Made by a program: the position numbers and the translations under genes
Notes under the pieces: generated by a model
Database searches by the model: none
Told to the model about the DNA's origin: nothing
Seen by the model: the letters and a program-made list of their open reading frames with translations, nothing else
Part shown: piece after piece, positions 48,547 to 61,169 of the stretch
How the letters are laid out: every line of letters begins with the position of its first letter
Numbering within the stretch: position 1 is the first letter of the stretch
NCBI GenBank assembly: GCA_026874595.1
Contig: CM049313.1
Location: 15,187,508-15,251,507, forward strand
Direction of reading: 5' to 3'
DNA from: Sipunculus nudus
Lineage: Eukaryota; Annelida; Sipuncula; Golfingiida; Sipunculidae
DNA: 64,000 bases

Positions 48547-48900
48547 TTAGGCAAAATAAAAATAAATAAATAAAAGGTATGGTTCTCGTCCCGCGTCAGT
48601 TTTAATCCCCCGCACGAAAAAAATTTATATTGATGTTCAATGGAAATTTACCAATTGTGAGCTCCAGCCGCTCGGATATTTCTTTCAAGAAGATAAAATA
48701 ATACAATTAAGATAAAATTTTATTTGTTATGTATTGCTTTTACCTGTTAAAAATAATAATATGTCTCATTATAATGCTTTTCCCTGATCATATGACATTT
48801 ATCGAACGAACAAAAAAAAAGTAAAAAAGAAAAGAAATCGCCCGCCCGCATTGATACAGAAATAAGTGCCTGAGAACCAAACCTTATTTTTTTTGCCTAA
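48547..48900. mobile_element. AGGC/GGTATGGTTCTC TIR element, intact copy (354 bp)
   Basis: Left TTAGGCAAAA ... AAAAGGTATGGTTCTC, right GCCTGAGAACCAAACCTTATT ending TTTTGCCTAA: imperfect inverted repeats of about 35-45 bp. It provides the uninterrupted arrangement (TTTTACCTGTTAAAAATAA ... CCCTGATCATATGACATTT) that fixes the borders of the element inserted at 5198-7817. Confidence 0.7.
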
Positions 48901-51784
48901 AAATCAGTTTTGCAGACTTGTAAAAAACGAAACATATACATATCACTAGATTAGGATTTATAGAGTTATTAATCATTTGTACTTCAATGTTCCTTGCATA
49001 ACCCATACTTTCCATGGAAACCGTGAACACTTGAAATGACACGAAAGCTTGGCAGAATGGAAAGAAATTATCGGCGTAAATCAAACAAACTGTGTTATGT
49101 TTTTTTTTAACTTCGATGGTATACCTCTGTGAATGTATCCGTGGCATTTTGTCATTCCGAATCCTATATGATCCTTGGAATCACTTGATCTCCTTCTCGT
49201 CAGGTATCATACATCACAGTCTGCCTGACATACCGCATACTACAACCAACACTGCAATTCTAGAAGGGAATTCAAAAAGCTATAGCCTATGTGAGAGACC
49301 CAAATTTCGATGAATAAAAGGTCTTCCGCAAAATATAACTTCCCGGCATTGTCATGACAGTATTTCTTACTCATTTGCATTAAAAAAACAGTTTTTTTTG
49401 GTGACTGAACATTTTTTTTTTGCAAAATTACTAAGAATATCAAATATTTGGTACAAATTTGTCTCATATATATTTAATCTACAATTATCCTACCCAAAAA
49501 CTATCCGACTTGACGTAAAGGAAGTATCAAGGTCACCTCATGTAATTCATAAACATTGTAACGCATACAATTGGTTACATAATTTTCTCCCCCTACTGAT
49601 CTTGATGACGTATTTTTAATTGAGTTTCAGTGGAGGTTTCTCCAAAAATAATTATTCACTCACTCTCAAATATATATACACATTAATAATGATGTTTCTT
49701 CAACTTTACTTTAAAGTTTGACTGTTTTCCTTTATTCACTCTTCTTTTTATTTCTTCATTTCCACATGTGAATTCATGCGAAAGTAGAACCCCGATCACG
49801 TCAGTATCCCGGTACGACCACGTGACACTGAAGGTAGATTATGTGTTGGGAACTTTGAACACCCATGAGTAAGTATTAACAACAAACTTCAATGTTTTAT
49901 GTTAAAGGTCCATTCATATTTAAATTTTATGTCACCGTAAGGATTCTTTCATGCCCTGTTTTACTTAGGAAATCATTATAAATAATTCAATTATCTTTGC
50001 GTCAGGGCAAGGTGCTTTCTTTTTACCATTGGGATATAAGATTTCTTTTAAGGTATCACTTATTTAAAACCAGTTCCTACCTAAATTTCTTAGGTGATCA
50101 ACAAAGAACATTAAATTGACCATTAAGTGGGCACTAATTGATCTTCGTTCTTTACAGGATGAATTTCAGGGACCATTAAGTTGGCCGACATTGGCAGTTA
50201 AAGCAAACATACGGTCAGGGGTTTTGCCTATAGATTAAAGATAAAGGGATTCTAAGTTTTATACGGTTGACTTTAGATAACCAGTAGTGTCATAGGGCTT
50301 TAACAAATAAACTAAAATGAAGGAAAAACTGGCGGTGACCCAACAGAAGGAAGGTACTCATGAAGTGCTTAATGGGAACCTGAACGAGCAGCAGGATTGG
50401 CAAAAATATATATATATCTAAAATCAATGCAAAAGTTGTTTTAAATCCAAAATAGACCATTAAAGTATACCTTATTTTAAATTTGTTAGTGTTCCTTCTG
50501 ATGGTATGCATACATTTAAAATTTTCATTAATTTTAAAAATGATTTTGTAACATTAAAAAATATATTTCTGAAAGGTACACTATTTTAAGCACCAAGTAA
50601 CAGTAAGCCTCTTTTTAGGTTCCTAATATTAAATTACATTACAATATCTCAAAAGTGTTTTTTTGTTTTGCCTCTACTGTGTATCTCTTATGTTTAAAAT
50701 TTAAAATTTTATTGTATGAGAATTTTGAAATTTCAGTTTTAAGTTAGATAGAGAAATGATAAAGAAAAACAACACAAAAAAGAAGCACTATTGAGAACTG
50801 TCATCAGGGATCGTAAAACTTTGAAATTTTCACCTTTTCAACGGAAAGACATTAATGCAAGTTTACCTTTCGGCAGAAAAAGTTTGCCTTTCCGCTATGA
50901 TGCATCTTACCTTCATATGAAAATTTCAGACACATTTCCATCAGTGTAAACCTGACTCTGCCATCTAACATTCCATCCTTCACATTTGCAAAAAGAACTG
51001 AATGTTTTCAATGGTAACACTGTTATATCAGAAACACGATTGTGATATGAACAAAAACCCAGGAAAACATTGGAGATGAGGGCCCAAATGCCTCAAAGTA
51101 AAAGAAATTTTAGACCGTTATTATAGAAAAATATAGGAAATAGAGGGAGTCAGTGAAAAATATTTCGTTTTCGTTTCATGTTTTGAACTACTTATCAGAT
51201 TCTAATGTAAAAAAATGAAATGAAAAATGTCTTCCCGTGCAAATGTTTGCCTGTCTCAGATAGGCAGAAAGGCATTATTACGACCCCGGTCATGTAATTT
51301 AAAATTTACTTGCTAAAGAGTGACTTGTTGTTATTGGGTGCTGAAAAAAGTTACTGTTTAAAAAATTGAAAAAAAAATTAATGTTAAACTTTTAAATGAA
51401 AATGATTGAAATTTAAAAAAATATGTATACCATCATAAAGAATACTGTAACAAATTTAAAATAAGGTAAACTTTAATAGTCTATTATGGATTTAAAACTT
51501 TTTTTTATTGATTTTAGATATAGTTTTTTTGCCAGTCCTTCTTCCTTTAATACCGGTATCATTTTCAAGGTTGGACTACCTGACGTCATACTCATATATA
51601 TAGTGATTTTAAAGACATAAAATTTGTGTACTGACCAAAAACAGGTATTTTGTTTGCCATTTTGTACTACGAATACTTCAAAGTGACGTCAGCCAAAACC
51701 TCTATAAAAATTCAGTAACGTTTTGTTCCCCAACTTCCACGCCGTTCCGTCTGGGTGGATCCATGATGGAACTTGTACATGTAA

Positions 51785-52790
51785 TAGCTGAGCTTTCCCT
51801 TTATTTAGTTCACTCTGTGAACGCATGCGCTGGTGCAGCGTCCACTGTCCACCGTCCACCGTTAGTTACCAAATATCTCAACAACCGCTGCAGCTTTCAC
51901 CATGAGATTTTTTTTTTATCATGTGATGATTATGCAAATATAAGCTTTTGGTGGCGCCACCTATGTGCACCCACTATCTGCGGGCTGAAATGTTTCGTTT
52001 CCTCTCATTCAAAGATAAGTCATAAAGTATTTATATTTTGGCCTTCATATCATAGAGAAAGGGGAAAATGAGTATACATTAAGTCAAATTATTTTCAAGA
52101 TTTGACAATTTGTGGTGTTTGAGTACATAATGTTATGTGTTACCAAATATCTCGGGCAGCTACGGCCTTCAGCACCAAATTTTCTAGGAATAATGATCAT
52201 GTGGGTGCTATTTGCTTTTTACCTGCAGGTGTTGCCACCTGTGTTGACCTACTTTCTGCAGACTGTTATGATATTATCTGCTGTTCCACGATATGTAATA
52301 AAAGTATTAATTTTGATTTTAATATCAAAGTAAACAATTCCTTAAAGGAAGGAAAATGAAACGAGTTTAAATTCAGTATAATCATTTTCGAGAAGGCGTC
52401 TTCCCGAAAGGGCAAATTTGTCCATCGCATAATTTTACAAATTTTGTCTTTGCAAATATCTCAGAAACTGCAGTGTTCCATCCGTCAGCACCAAATTTTC
52501 CCAGGAATATTGATCATGTGACTGCTATTTGATTTTGATCACAGGTGGCGCTACTTGTGTTGACCTACTTTCTGCAGGCTGAAATTGTCTTTTCTGTGGC
52601 ATAAAGTATCATCAATTTGGCTTTCATATCAAAAGAAACAATACCTTAAAGGAAGTGCTCTCTTATTTCTCACTGTATAAGTGAGAAATGAATGGGTGGT
52701 ATTTTTACATTATTTTTTTTTATTTCTTAATTACCCACCATCATACACAGTAATTCACAGAGTGATCATTAGACCCCTGGGTGTCTTGTT
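51785..52790 (+). repeat. Tandem array of ~270-310-bp units with GGTGGCGCCACC, Helentron-like ends
   Basis: AAATATCTC recurs at 51871, 52145 and 52454, each followed by a Cys/Gln-type CTGCAG-like stretch, CACCAAATTTTC, GATCATGTG and a GGTGGCGCCA-type core (exact palindrome at 51950-51961; decayed forms at about 52229 and 52544), then TGTTGACCTACTTTCTGCAG. The left side has AGCTGAGCT and GTCCACCGTCCACC; the right side ends GACCCCTGGGTGTCTTGTTT, resembling the hairpin-CTTGTTT 3' end of copies A-C. Family link is inference. Confidence 0.5.
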
Positions 52791-52799
52791 TCAATATAT

Positions 52800-55700
52800 A
52801 TACGCTTTTAAATGTTAGATGATGTAGTTAACTAAAGATTTGCATCCTACTCTGATTCATCGAGACATGGTCACACAGGAGCGTGTTTCCGGTTTCTTCT
52901 CTGATGATGCCTAAAGTTTTCTAGAATATTTGAAAACTTCACACGTTTTATTTCATACTAGTTTACAAAAAAAGGCATTATTAATGACCTGCAGGCATCA
53001 TTAATGAAATGAAGCATTTAAAGTAGAGGCGGTTTCGTAAAACATAAAATATTTAGAAACATTACAGATATATAAAAATATGAAATTTCCTATATTTATA
53101 CAGACCATGCTTTAACATGAAAAATGAGGTGACAAACTGAAGATATCATTATACGTTTACTTTCCTCCGTAGCTAGGTGCATCAAATTATTCACTATTTT
53201 TTGCCGATGTAAAATTGTGAACTTGTATGAAGTAAAACGTGTGAAATTTTCAAATATTATAGAAAACTACTATCAAATCTTCAGTACTTGTCTTTTAACG
53301 AGGAACAAAGTGGGCAGAAATCTCATCAGAATTATGGTGTACACTTTTTGTTCAAGATAGTTTTTGAGTGACTGAGAGGAAATTTTGCTGCAGCAGTTTG
53401 CAACTAAAGCGATCATTGATCAATTAGTCAGCAAGGAAGATTCGCTTTGGCTTCGGTACAAATTAGTGCTTCTTATTAAGAACGATAGCTAACTGCTTCT
53501 GAGGAGGTCCGCTGCAATAAACCTTAGTCTATCTTAGGGTTACAACATGTCAACTAGGCTACTGAGCTAGTAAAAGAACAGCCTTTTAAGTGACTGAACC
53601 GATAAAAACGATCACAGGATGAGCTGATTCTTGTGTACTGCAGGAGGTGCGGATCACATGGAAAATGCAGCTTGGGCGCAAGTGCAAGAAGTCATAACTC
53701 ATACTTACCTACCCAACGGATGAACTAATAAGCCTGGATCCTGAGGTGTTGTCAGGTTTAGGAGACACTTGGCCCATGGTGATCTACTTGATGGCCTACT
53801 ACAGAGTATCAACACGGTCTCATTAAGCGGGAGCTCTTCTTCTGGAAACCTGGTGATTTACCCCGCTTACAAAACCCACATCGTCAAGGGACTTATTTCC
53901 TCACACTGACAGATTTGTCAACCCAGACCTCCCTGTAAACTTAGCTATACGTTAATTAAACTGCTGCTTGCCCCGGGCCACTGGTACTTGTGACGCATAC
54001 TTAGCATGACCTTTGATGACCTACATGACCTACGGGTGACCTGTCACTTTGTAAGTGTCATATTGCTTATTATAGTCTTATAATAAGTCAAGAAGATCAA
54101 AGAAGAATTTTTACACTGCAGCTGTTAAAGATTCCGGTAAAAAATTAAAAGAAATAAGGTAGAAATAACTGAGGTATATTTGGCTTAAAGAGGTTCTGTT
54201 TGTGCGGTTCTGTAAACCACTTTTGAATCAGCAGTGTAAATGAAAAGGAGATTTTTTAAAATCTTTATTTCTAGTGTTATCGTTTTTGAAAACGACATTA
54301 ATACCCGTGGATTAATGACGCTTTCAAGTGCCTTATAGTTCTCTACGTAAATGAAGTGGCTCGCCCAATGTCTTGGGGAACTGAAGCTGTTCTGCATGTT
54401 AACATTCAGTATATCACATTGTTTTAACATGGCAGCAATATATCACTTCATCACAAACACCCCACACAGAAAACATTAGATTTGGGAAAAATGTTTCCCT
54501 TTATTGTTTAGCGAACCATTAAACTCATAAGCAGTCTTCTCGGGAAGTTCAATATGCTGAACTCACTAGGATAGGAGGAGAAAAATATATTTTTTTTGTT
54601 ATATGACTTACGAAAATTGACCATAGGAAACCTTAGTTTCCAACTTGGCCCTTTTTCGTTTTGTCCTCTTTTTAATGTAAACAAAAATTCATTTAATTTG
54701 ATTAGCTATAATCGTTCAACCTCACTCCCGACGACCTTGACCTTATTTATTGAACAATGGCATACGAAATTTTAAACTGAATAGACAATGTAAGGCAGGC
54801 TTCAACAAGAACTCCCCACCCCCATGGTAAATTACGCGTATAAATATAAAAAATGAAGAATACTTAATGAGAGTAATGATGTGGAATCTATTAACCGTAA
54901 TTACACAGTCATTATAGACACAAAGTGAAAAATATAATCTTTCTTACTGGGGCCGAATCACCTATAACGCATGTTGCATTAACATGAAAATTGCTTCTTC
55001 CCTTTCAAATAAATCTGTACCTGCCAAGATATTGCCTTGAAACCGTTTTTGACACATGTAAACGAGCGTGAAAAAAAACAGTGGCCCGGCGCGATCACAG
55101 GTGTCAACATAAACACAGCGCGTGGAGACATGTGGATCGCGGAGAAACAACATGTGTCAATCAGGAGATGCCTGACTGACCCAAAAATACATATAATACA
55201 TGTAATACATGTTCCCGCTGGCTAAAACAACGCGTGTTGCGGCTCATATTCAGTCAGACTTCCGGTCACGCGGTCTTTTACTGGTAAACAGACACATGTG
55301 GACTGTGTTTACTAACAAGCAGAGCCAAAAACGAAGTGTTAAACAGCCGTACGCGAGATGCTGAGCCTGTGTGCTGAGATGGTTTTGTAAAAAGTTGGAA
55401 ACTTTTGTATAAAGCAAAACTGAACTAAAAGTGAGAAAGAACAGACGATTTTGCTCCTGATTATGTCCCTTTAACATAAGAGGATGCAAAGGAAATTATG
55501 TTTCATTTTAGTTTATCTTATATCAAAAGTTAAATAATTCAATATAACTAGGAATTCAAATCAGCTCAACAATTCCACTTTTACTGCTATTCTTGTAGAT
55601 AATATAATAAATTACATTAATTCGACAATCACTAGCAAAATGGTATATATACTTTAAAGCGTACTGATGCAGAGAAGCAGTGAAAAGAAGGATTTTTTTT

Positions 55701-57090
55701 TAGGAAATCGACTGCAACTTATACTTTGAATCTTTTTTCTGTCAGTCGCGACAGTCACGTCAAATCGATATAAAGCTTTACTATAAATCTTTAAATATAA
55801 GATCATACTTACTAAGCTTCAGAATGATTGCTTTTTATTTTTTACCGGAGAAAGCCCGGGACTAGGATAACCCGTCTGATACCTGTTACCTTCGGTTTAC
55901 CCTCTGATCATTATCATACATTCGCTCTGGTACCGTGATCTTTCCTTGTCTAGAAATCGGATTAAAGATCTCCTCATATATAAGTTGTCTGGACAGAGGC
56001 TTCAGGGATAAGATGTAAACTTTTCTTCTGGAAATGTTAGTTTTAGATAACACTGAGAGTCCGCATCAGTTCTGTGTGACTGATGAAGGACAACATTTTA
56101 AAGGGTTTTACCAAACTGAGTTTCTGTGGTGCATATACGTAGTCTCAGACAGCATACACATAGAGCACATGCACAGAGCGTCAGGGTTCAACACTAAAAC
56201 CACTACCATTTAGTAACTAAATTCTTCAGATACGATTTAGCTAAAATATGACGTATATAATCAAAGGATGTCATATGAGGGTTTTTTCAAGGTCATGGTC
56301 TATATCATAACCAACGGTAGTGGCACTCAACTGTTGTCTCTCAACTTCAAAATACCCGTGTCTATTCTTCAAGTGAAACGATGCCAAGTGTGTCCTAAAG
56401 AGAGCCATTTTCATCTCTGCCTATGTCCACCCGTCCTGTACAAACCTTGCCGAAGTCCCGCGGTCTCAACGAAGGACGGGAAATAATCAACAAGTCCTTG
56501 GTATTAATAATATGGCAACTTTCAGGGGTCTTATCAATATGCAAATTAATGATAAGTTTAAATAAAACAGTCGCACAGTGCAGAACACCGAACTCGAATG
56601 TTAACTAACCTGACACATTTGGCGTCAGATTACAAATTTTTCACGGTTACATATAAAAACAGATTTCTTTCGCTTACAGGACCATCGGCTCTTTGTAAGA
56701 AACCAGCTAATAGCGTGGGGTATGTCAATTTATAGTAAGACAAGACTAACGTCTTCTATTTCGCAATGTAACCAAACGGCAGTATAATAACAAACAACAT
56801 CAGTACGAGTACAGCCACACAGACGCAGCAAAGGGACAACTCCTCGCTTTTATATATATATACTTGGTGTATTAATACAGTATCATTACATTATATCTCA
56901 GAGATGTAAAAGAGCTACATTTAGAAGGAGAAGAGGGTTTCTGCAGATGCTTTTGTATTTTTTATTAGCATACTGAACTGTTTGGGTTAAGTTGACCACG
57001 ATTAGTAAAAATTCATGCAGGTGTTAAATGAATGTTACTGGGTACCCGAGATGTACCAATACTTTAGCAAGGAAGACCTTTGACAAATTT

Positions 57091-57091
<1 letters not shown>
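52800..57091. other. Flank without recognised gene or repeat
   Basis: Mostly single-copy-looking AT-rich sequence with slightly GC-richer, CpG-containing patches near 53.7-54.0 and 55.05-55.35 kb. No splice-bounded coding stretch convinced me. Confidence 0.5.

Positions 57092-57158
<67 letters not shown>
57092..57158. repeat. (TA)n microsatellite
   Basis: Pure TA run of about 67 bp directly joined to the LTR-like copy 2. Confidence 0.97.
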
Positions 57159-57163
<5 letters not shown>

Positions 57164-57554
57164 CTCGGAGAATGACAGTCCAGTGGAAAGTTCTTGCAAC
57201 AACCCAGAAAGTAAACTGAAGTCCAAATGTATAAAATCCAAAAGAAAGTCTTTGAAATTCTATAATTGCCGCATTTGTCGGATAAGATCCTAGAATCTGA
57301 CACACGCTTCTGCGTCCATAAGATCTTGCACAACACAGTCTACACGCGTTTCAGGAATTCTCCAGAAAAACAGCGCTGTGTATCTCCACATACCAGGCCC
57401 ATCACTTGACCCACGACCAAGCGTGAAAACCCAAGGCTAAACATGACAACGAGAGTTCAACCAGTACGGATTAAACATAGAATGTAATACGCGGCCAGAC
57501 ACGAGTGCCACAACAGGAGTCACGCCCGTGTCACATAATAAAAAGAGCACCTGT

Positions 57555-57560
<6 letters not shown>
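57159..57560 (-). mobile_element. Solo-LTR-like repeat, copy 2, with a 101-bp deletion
   Basis: Nearly identical to 45242-45733 over its length but lacks the segment matching 45403-45503, which holds the TATA box, and carries an 11-bp extra stretch near 57355. Flanked on both sides by (TA)n, so any target duplication is hidden. Confidence 0.55.

Positions 57561-57604
<44 letters not shown>
57559..57604. repeat. (TA)n microsatellite
   Basis: Pure TA run between the LTR-like copy 2 and the pogo-like MITE. Confidence 0.97.
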
Positions 57605-57609
<5 letters not shown>

Positions 57610-57783
57610 AACCTCGTTGTGTCGAAGTCGAAGGGACCCTAATAAAACTTCGACACATCCGAGGTTCGACACGAGCGGGTTTTATTTGGTTATAAATTAA
57701 CTAGAGTTGTCCGGAATATCGAGTCTGTAACTTCGACATAAGCGGGGTATTCGACTTAAGCGAGTTCGACACAACGAGGTTTC

Positions 57784-57786
<3 letters not shown>
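57605..57786. mobile_element. Pogo-like MITE, 182 bp, in a (TA)n tract
   Basis: Perfect 22-bp inverted ends: AGTGAAACCTCGTTGTGTCG on the left and its inverse CGACACAACGAGGTTTCACT on the right (plus flanking AA/TT). Internal TTCGACATAAGCG / CTTCGACACATCCGAGG repeats. TA on both sides. Confidence 0.88.
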
Positions 57787-57787
<1 letters not shown>

Positions 57788-57831
<44 letters not shown>

Positions 57832-57904
57832 TATATATTAAATATATATAAATATATTATATATTTACTTATAATACTGAATATATATATTATATATATA
57901 TATT

Positions 57905-57945
<41 letters not shown>
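57788..57945. repeat. (TA)n tract with AT-rich interruptions
   Basis: Two long pure TA runs separated by a TTA/AATATA-rich stretch at about 57831-57905. Confidence 0.93.
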
Positions 57946-57946
<1 letters not shown>

Positions 57947-57949
57947 TGC

Positions 57950-58850
57950 AGATAATTTAGTTTTTTTCCAATTTACGATATTAAGTTATACGTAACATAA
58001 TTATGTGGATTTGGTCGCTATTCAGCAGTCAAATACTGGCGAGGCTCTGCCAGTCACCCTTGACGAGGACCTTTTCTGTATATTCAATTGTCCCTTTACC
58101 GTCGCCCACCCGTCTCCAAGAACAGGCTTATCAGTTGTCCCAGTTCGTTAAATCTAGTATAAAAGTCTGACCCGATAATAAGGCACGTCTCCGCCTCCCA
58201 CGTAACTCGATTAATAAAACTGTCAAAGCTATACCGCAATTTATCAACAAATCCTCAAGTGAATACTCACTGGCCTTACGATGGTCCACGCTCATATATA
58301 AAACTCATTTTTGCAGGTCTTATTCAAAACTGCAAAATTACACTCCGTGACCCGAATACTACAACAGTATCTTTTTATATTATTCACTAGTAAAATAAGT
58401 GATGTTTCCAAGATTAAATCAGAGTTATGTTAAAGTTTGAACACGATATACAACTAGTGACTACTTCATAAATTTCGTTGATTTTTAAACCACAAAAATC
58501 TAAATGTTAAGTGCAAAGAAATTCTGTGAAGTCCAGAATATTTGTAGGTTTGGTTTCCTCGACGCCTGTATGTTTGATTGACATCCGTTTAAACTAAAGC
58601 CTCACTAGAGCATTCCATAAACATGAGAAATGCCTGTATCGTCGCAAGGAACAAATTTGATATTATGAATACTACCAGTAACCTTTAAGTTTCCGTTAAC
58701 CACAGGCTGATATTAGTGATACTTTCAGGCCTTTTACATCATCAGTCTGTATAATGAACAAGAGTTTCTACTTGTTCGAGTTCTTTTCTATTTGTAAAGA
58801 TTTTTACACAAACATATTAAATAATTTATACAATAGAGGGTATACTCTGT
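57950..58850. other. Unexplained flank, no gene seen
   Basis: A comparatively GC-rich patch at about 58000-58260 followed by ordinary AT-rich sequence. No long frame, and no repeated partner within the window. Confidence 0.45.
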
Positions 58851-58858
58851 GCAGTTAA

Positions 58859-58942
58859 CTGTATGGTGAGATCGCTAAAGCGAACCTTCGAGAAAGTACG
58901 AAATCGCGAAACTTTTACCATGCGAATATAAAACCAACCACA

Positions 58943-58943
<1 letters not shown>
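58859..58943. mobile_element. Short relative of the CTGTGGTTG TIR element
   Basis: The right end ..GCGAATATAAAACCAACCACAG followed by TATA reads in reverse CTGTGGTTGGTTTTATATTCGC, matching the termini of the 25835-27087 element. The left end CTGTATGG is a poor partner; the piece may be a deleted copy or one end only. Confidence 0.45.

Positions 58944-58996
<53 letters not shown>
58944..58996. repeat. (TA)n microsatellite
   Basis: Pure TA run abutting the CTGTGGTTG-type terminus. Confidence 0.96.
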
Positions 58997-58998
<2 letters not shown>

Positions 58999-59732
58999 TG
59001 GTAATCTAAATTAATTGCTATTGCAATAACGTATGTGTATGTTTAAGCATTTTTGGTTTATAATCGTTCAAATTTATGGAAAAGGCATAATAAAAGTTTC
59101 AAAACACGCATCCTTCAAACCTGAATACCAGGTTAAGGATATCTTTTCAGTACGTTTATTCAAGAACGTTTCTTGAATATAAACAGACCTCCATTGAAAT
59201 TTTCTACGACTTTCCAACACAACCAGACTTCGTAACAAATCTTAGGAATAGCCCTATAGAAGAGTATCTAGGATTTGATAGTGTCGTCGCAAATCACAGT
59301 AGCTAAGATTAAGGCGCATAGTGGCTGAAGAAAACGGTGGTAAAGCATAGAAGGTACGTACCCCCGTGGTTTATCGACTTTAAACACAGGATTTTATGTG
59401 CTTTCCAACGCTCCAGGGTTCTATGATATATACAATTACTGCTATAATGAAAGTATAAGGGTTGGTAGAAAATCTTAGCATAATTGCTACCGATTTATTG
59501 TATTTTTTTTTTGCTTATATGCTATATTTCTGTAATATCATGTATTGTAGATTATTCAAGTTTTTCTCTGCATGGCCTCTCTTGATTGTAGGAATAAGGC
59601 TACGTTTCGGGAGCATTGTTAATATCGATTGTTGGCTCAGAGAACGGCATGGAGGAAATAAATACTTGCTTTTTGCACGTTTTCCATTATGACGTCACTG
59701 GTACCAGACTCTCGGCAGACCAGTAGTAAAGC

Positions 59733-60317
59733 CAGGGATGTGTTTTCGTGCTCTTGGAACACGTTCCAGTTCCTAACCACAAAAGTGTAACCAGGAATGT
59801 GTTCCTGTTCCATCACGAAAACGCCAGAACAATACTCAGTCTGTGTACGCCTAAATATTGTCCGGGTACCGACGTAAAAACATCTGTAATATTATGAAAT
59901 TGAGTCTGGTTTTCATTAGATCCAGCTATGGCTCAATGTAAAAATTGAATGTTTCCAACAGCTGGGTCCAAGCGGTAATTCACACATGAAACAAATTCAT
60001 AAATATACCGGTGTAAGTGGTTTTATAAAAATGATACAGACTTATTCAAGATTCATTCATACTAAAGAAACTTAGAACCAATACAAATTTTATCAAAATT
60101 CAATAAACTGTGAATTAAATAAAAATATTATATCTCTGTCCTCCATCCTGACCTCGCTTCAGTGCGCCCTCTGGCGGCAGAAACGACTCCCAAATGTAGG
60201 ATTTACTTTTTCTTAACCAAGGACCAGGAACGCGTTCCAGGTACGTCACGAAAACGATCTCGGTTAGGAACAACTGCTTGAACAGGAACGCGTTCCAAGC
60301 ACGAAAACACACCCCAG
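59733..60317. mobile_element. hAT-like MITE, ~585 bp
   Basis: Long imperfect inverted ends: CAGGGATGTGTTTTCGTGC.. on the left and GCACGAAAACACACCCCAG on the right, both followed inward by GGAACRCGTTCC and TCCTAACC-type motifs. CAGGG(R)TGTG ends suggest hAT. No matching 8-bp flank (AGTAAAGC / ATTGATTG), so the insertion is old or the ends are slightly misplaced. Confidence 0.7.
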
Positions 60318-60574
60318 ATTGATTGCGCGTGGATTTTAAATATTGAATACAACCAGGCCTCATGCTCTGCATAATATGTGACAGGTATATATGTGCTATG
60401 AATGGCTATCCTGGCTCTTTAATTATATTAAGTATCTTATTTTATTAAGTATATGGATAAAGCCCAGCTTTTCCGGGTGGTCACAGAAAGTAAGCACAAT
60501 TCGAAGTTAACCGTAAGTTTAAACCTTTCAGCATTATCTAAAGCCAACATAAAAATAAAACTTTCATCATAAAC

Positions 60575-61165
60575 TAAATGAACCACAAAATTTTTGTGAA
60601 AACATTTTATTACCGATTCATGGCAACATAAAGACAACTTTCTTCACAAACAAAAGGCAACATAAAAATCTAAACTTTAACCACAAACAAAAGGCAACAT
60701 GAAAATCTAAACTTTCTTCACAAACAAAAGACAACATAAAAATCTAAAGTTTAACCACAAACAAAAGGCAACATAAAAATCTAAACTTTAAGCACAAACA
60801 AAAGGCAACATAAAAATCTAAATTTTAAGCTCAAACAAAAGGCAACATAAATATCTAAACTTTAAGCACAAACAAAAGGCAACATAAAAATCTAAACTTT
60901 AAGCACAAACAAAGTCTAAACTTTTCAGCACAAGCTCAAGGCAAAATAAAAATCTTAATCTTTCTTCGTAAACTTAAGGCAATCTTAAAATCTAAACCTT
61001 TCAGCATAAACTAAAAACAAATAAAAATCCCAAACTAACACAGGCTAATGAAACCATAATAATTAAACCTTGAGCACAAAGTAAAATAAACATAAAATCT
61101 AAACCTTTCACTAAAACACCTTTAAAATCTAAACCTGTCAGTACAAACTAAATGTAACATAAAGA
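60575..61165. repeat. 37-bp minisatellite with decayed right flank
   Basis: The unit CAAAAGGCAACATAAAAATC + TAAACTTTAAGCACAAA repeats with exact 37-bp steps (60654, 60691, 60728, 60765 and on) for about eight copies, then continues to about 61160 as progressively diverged and length-variable copies. Confidence 0.93.
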
Positions 61166-61169
61166 TTTA

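Noticed and set aside
57024-57336. Frames with long YIYI repeats
   Set aside because: (TA)n translation.
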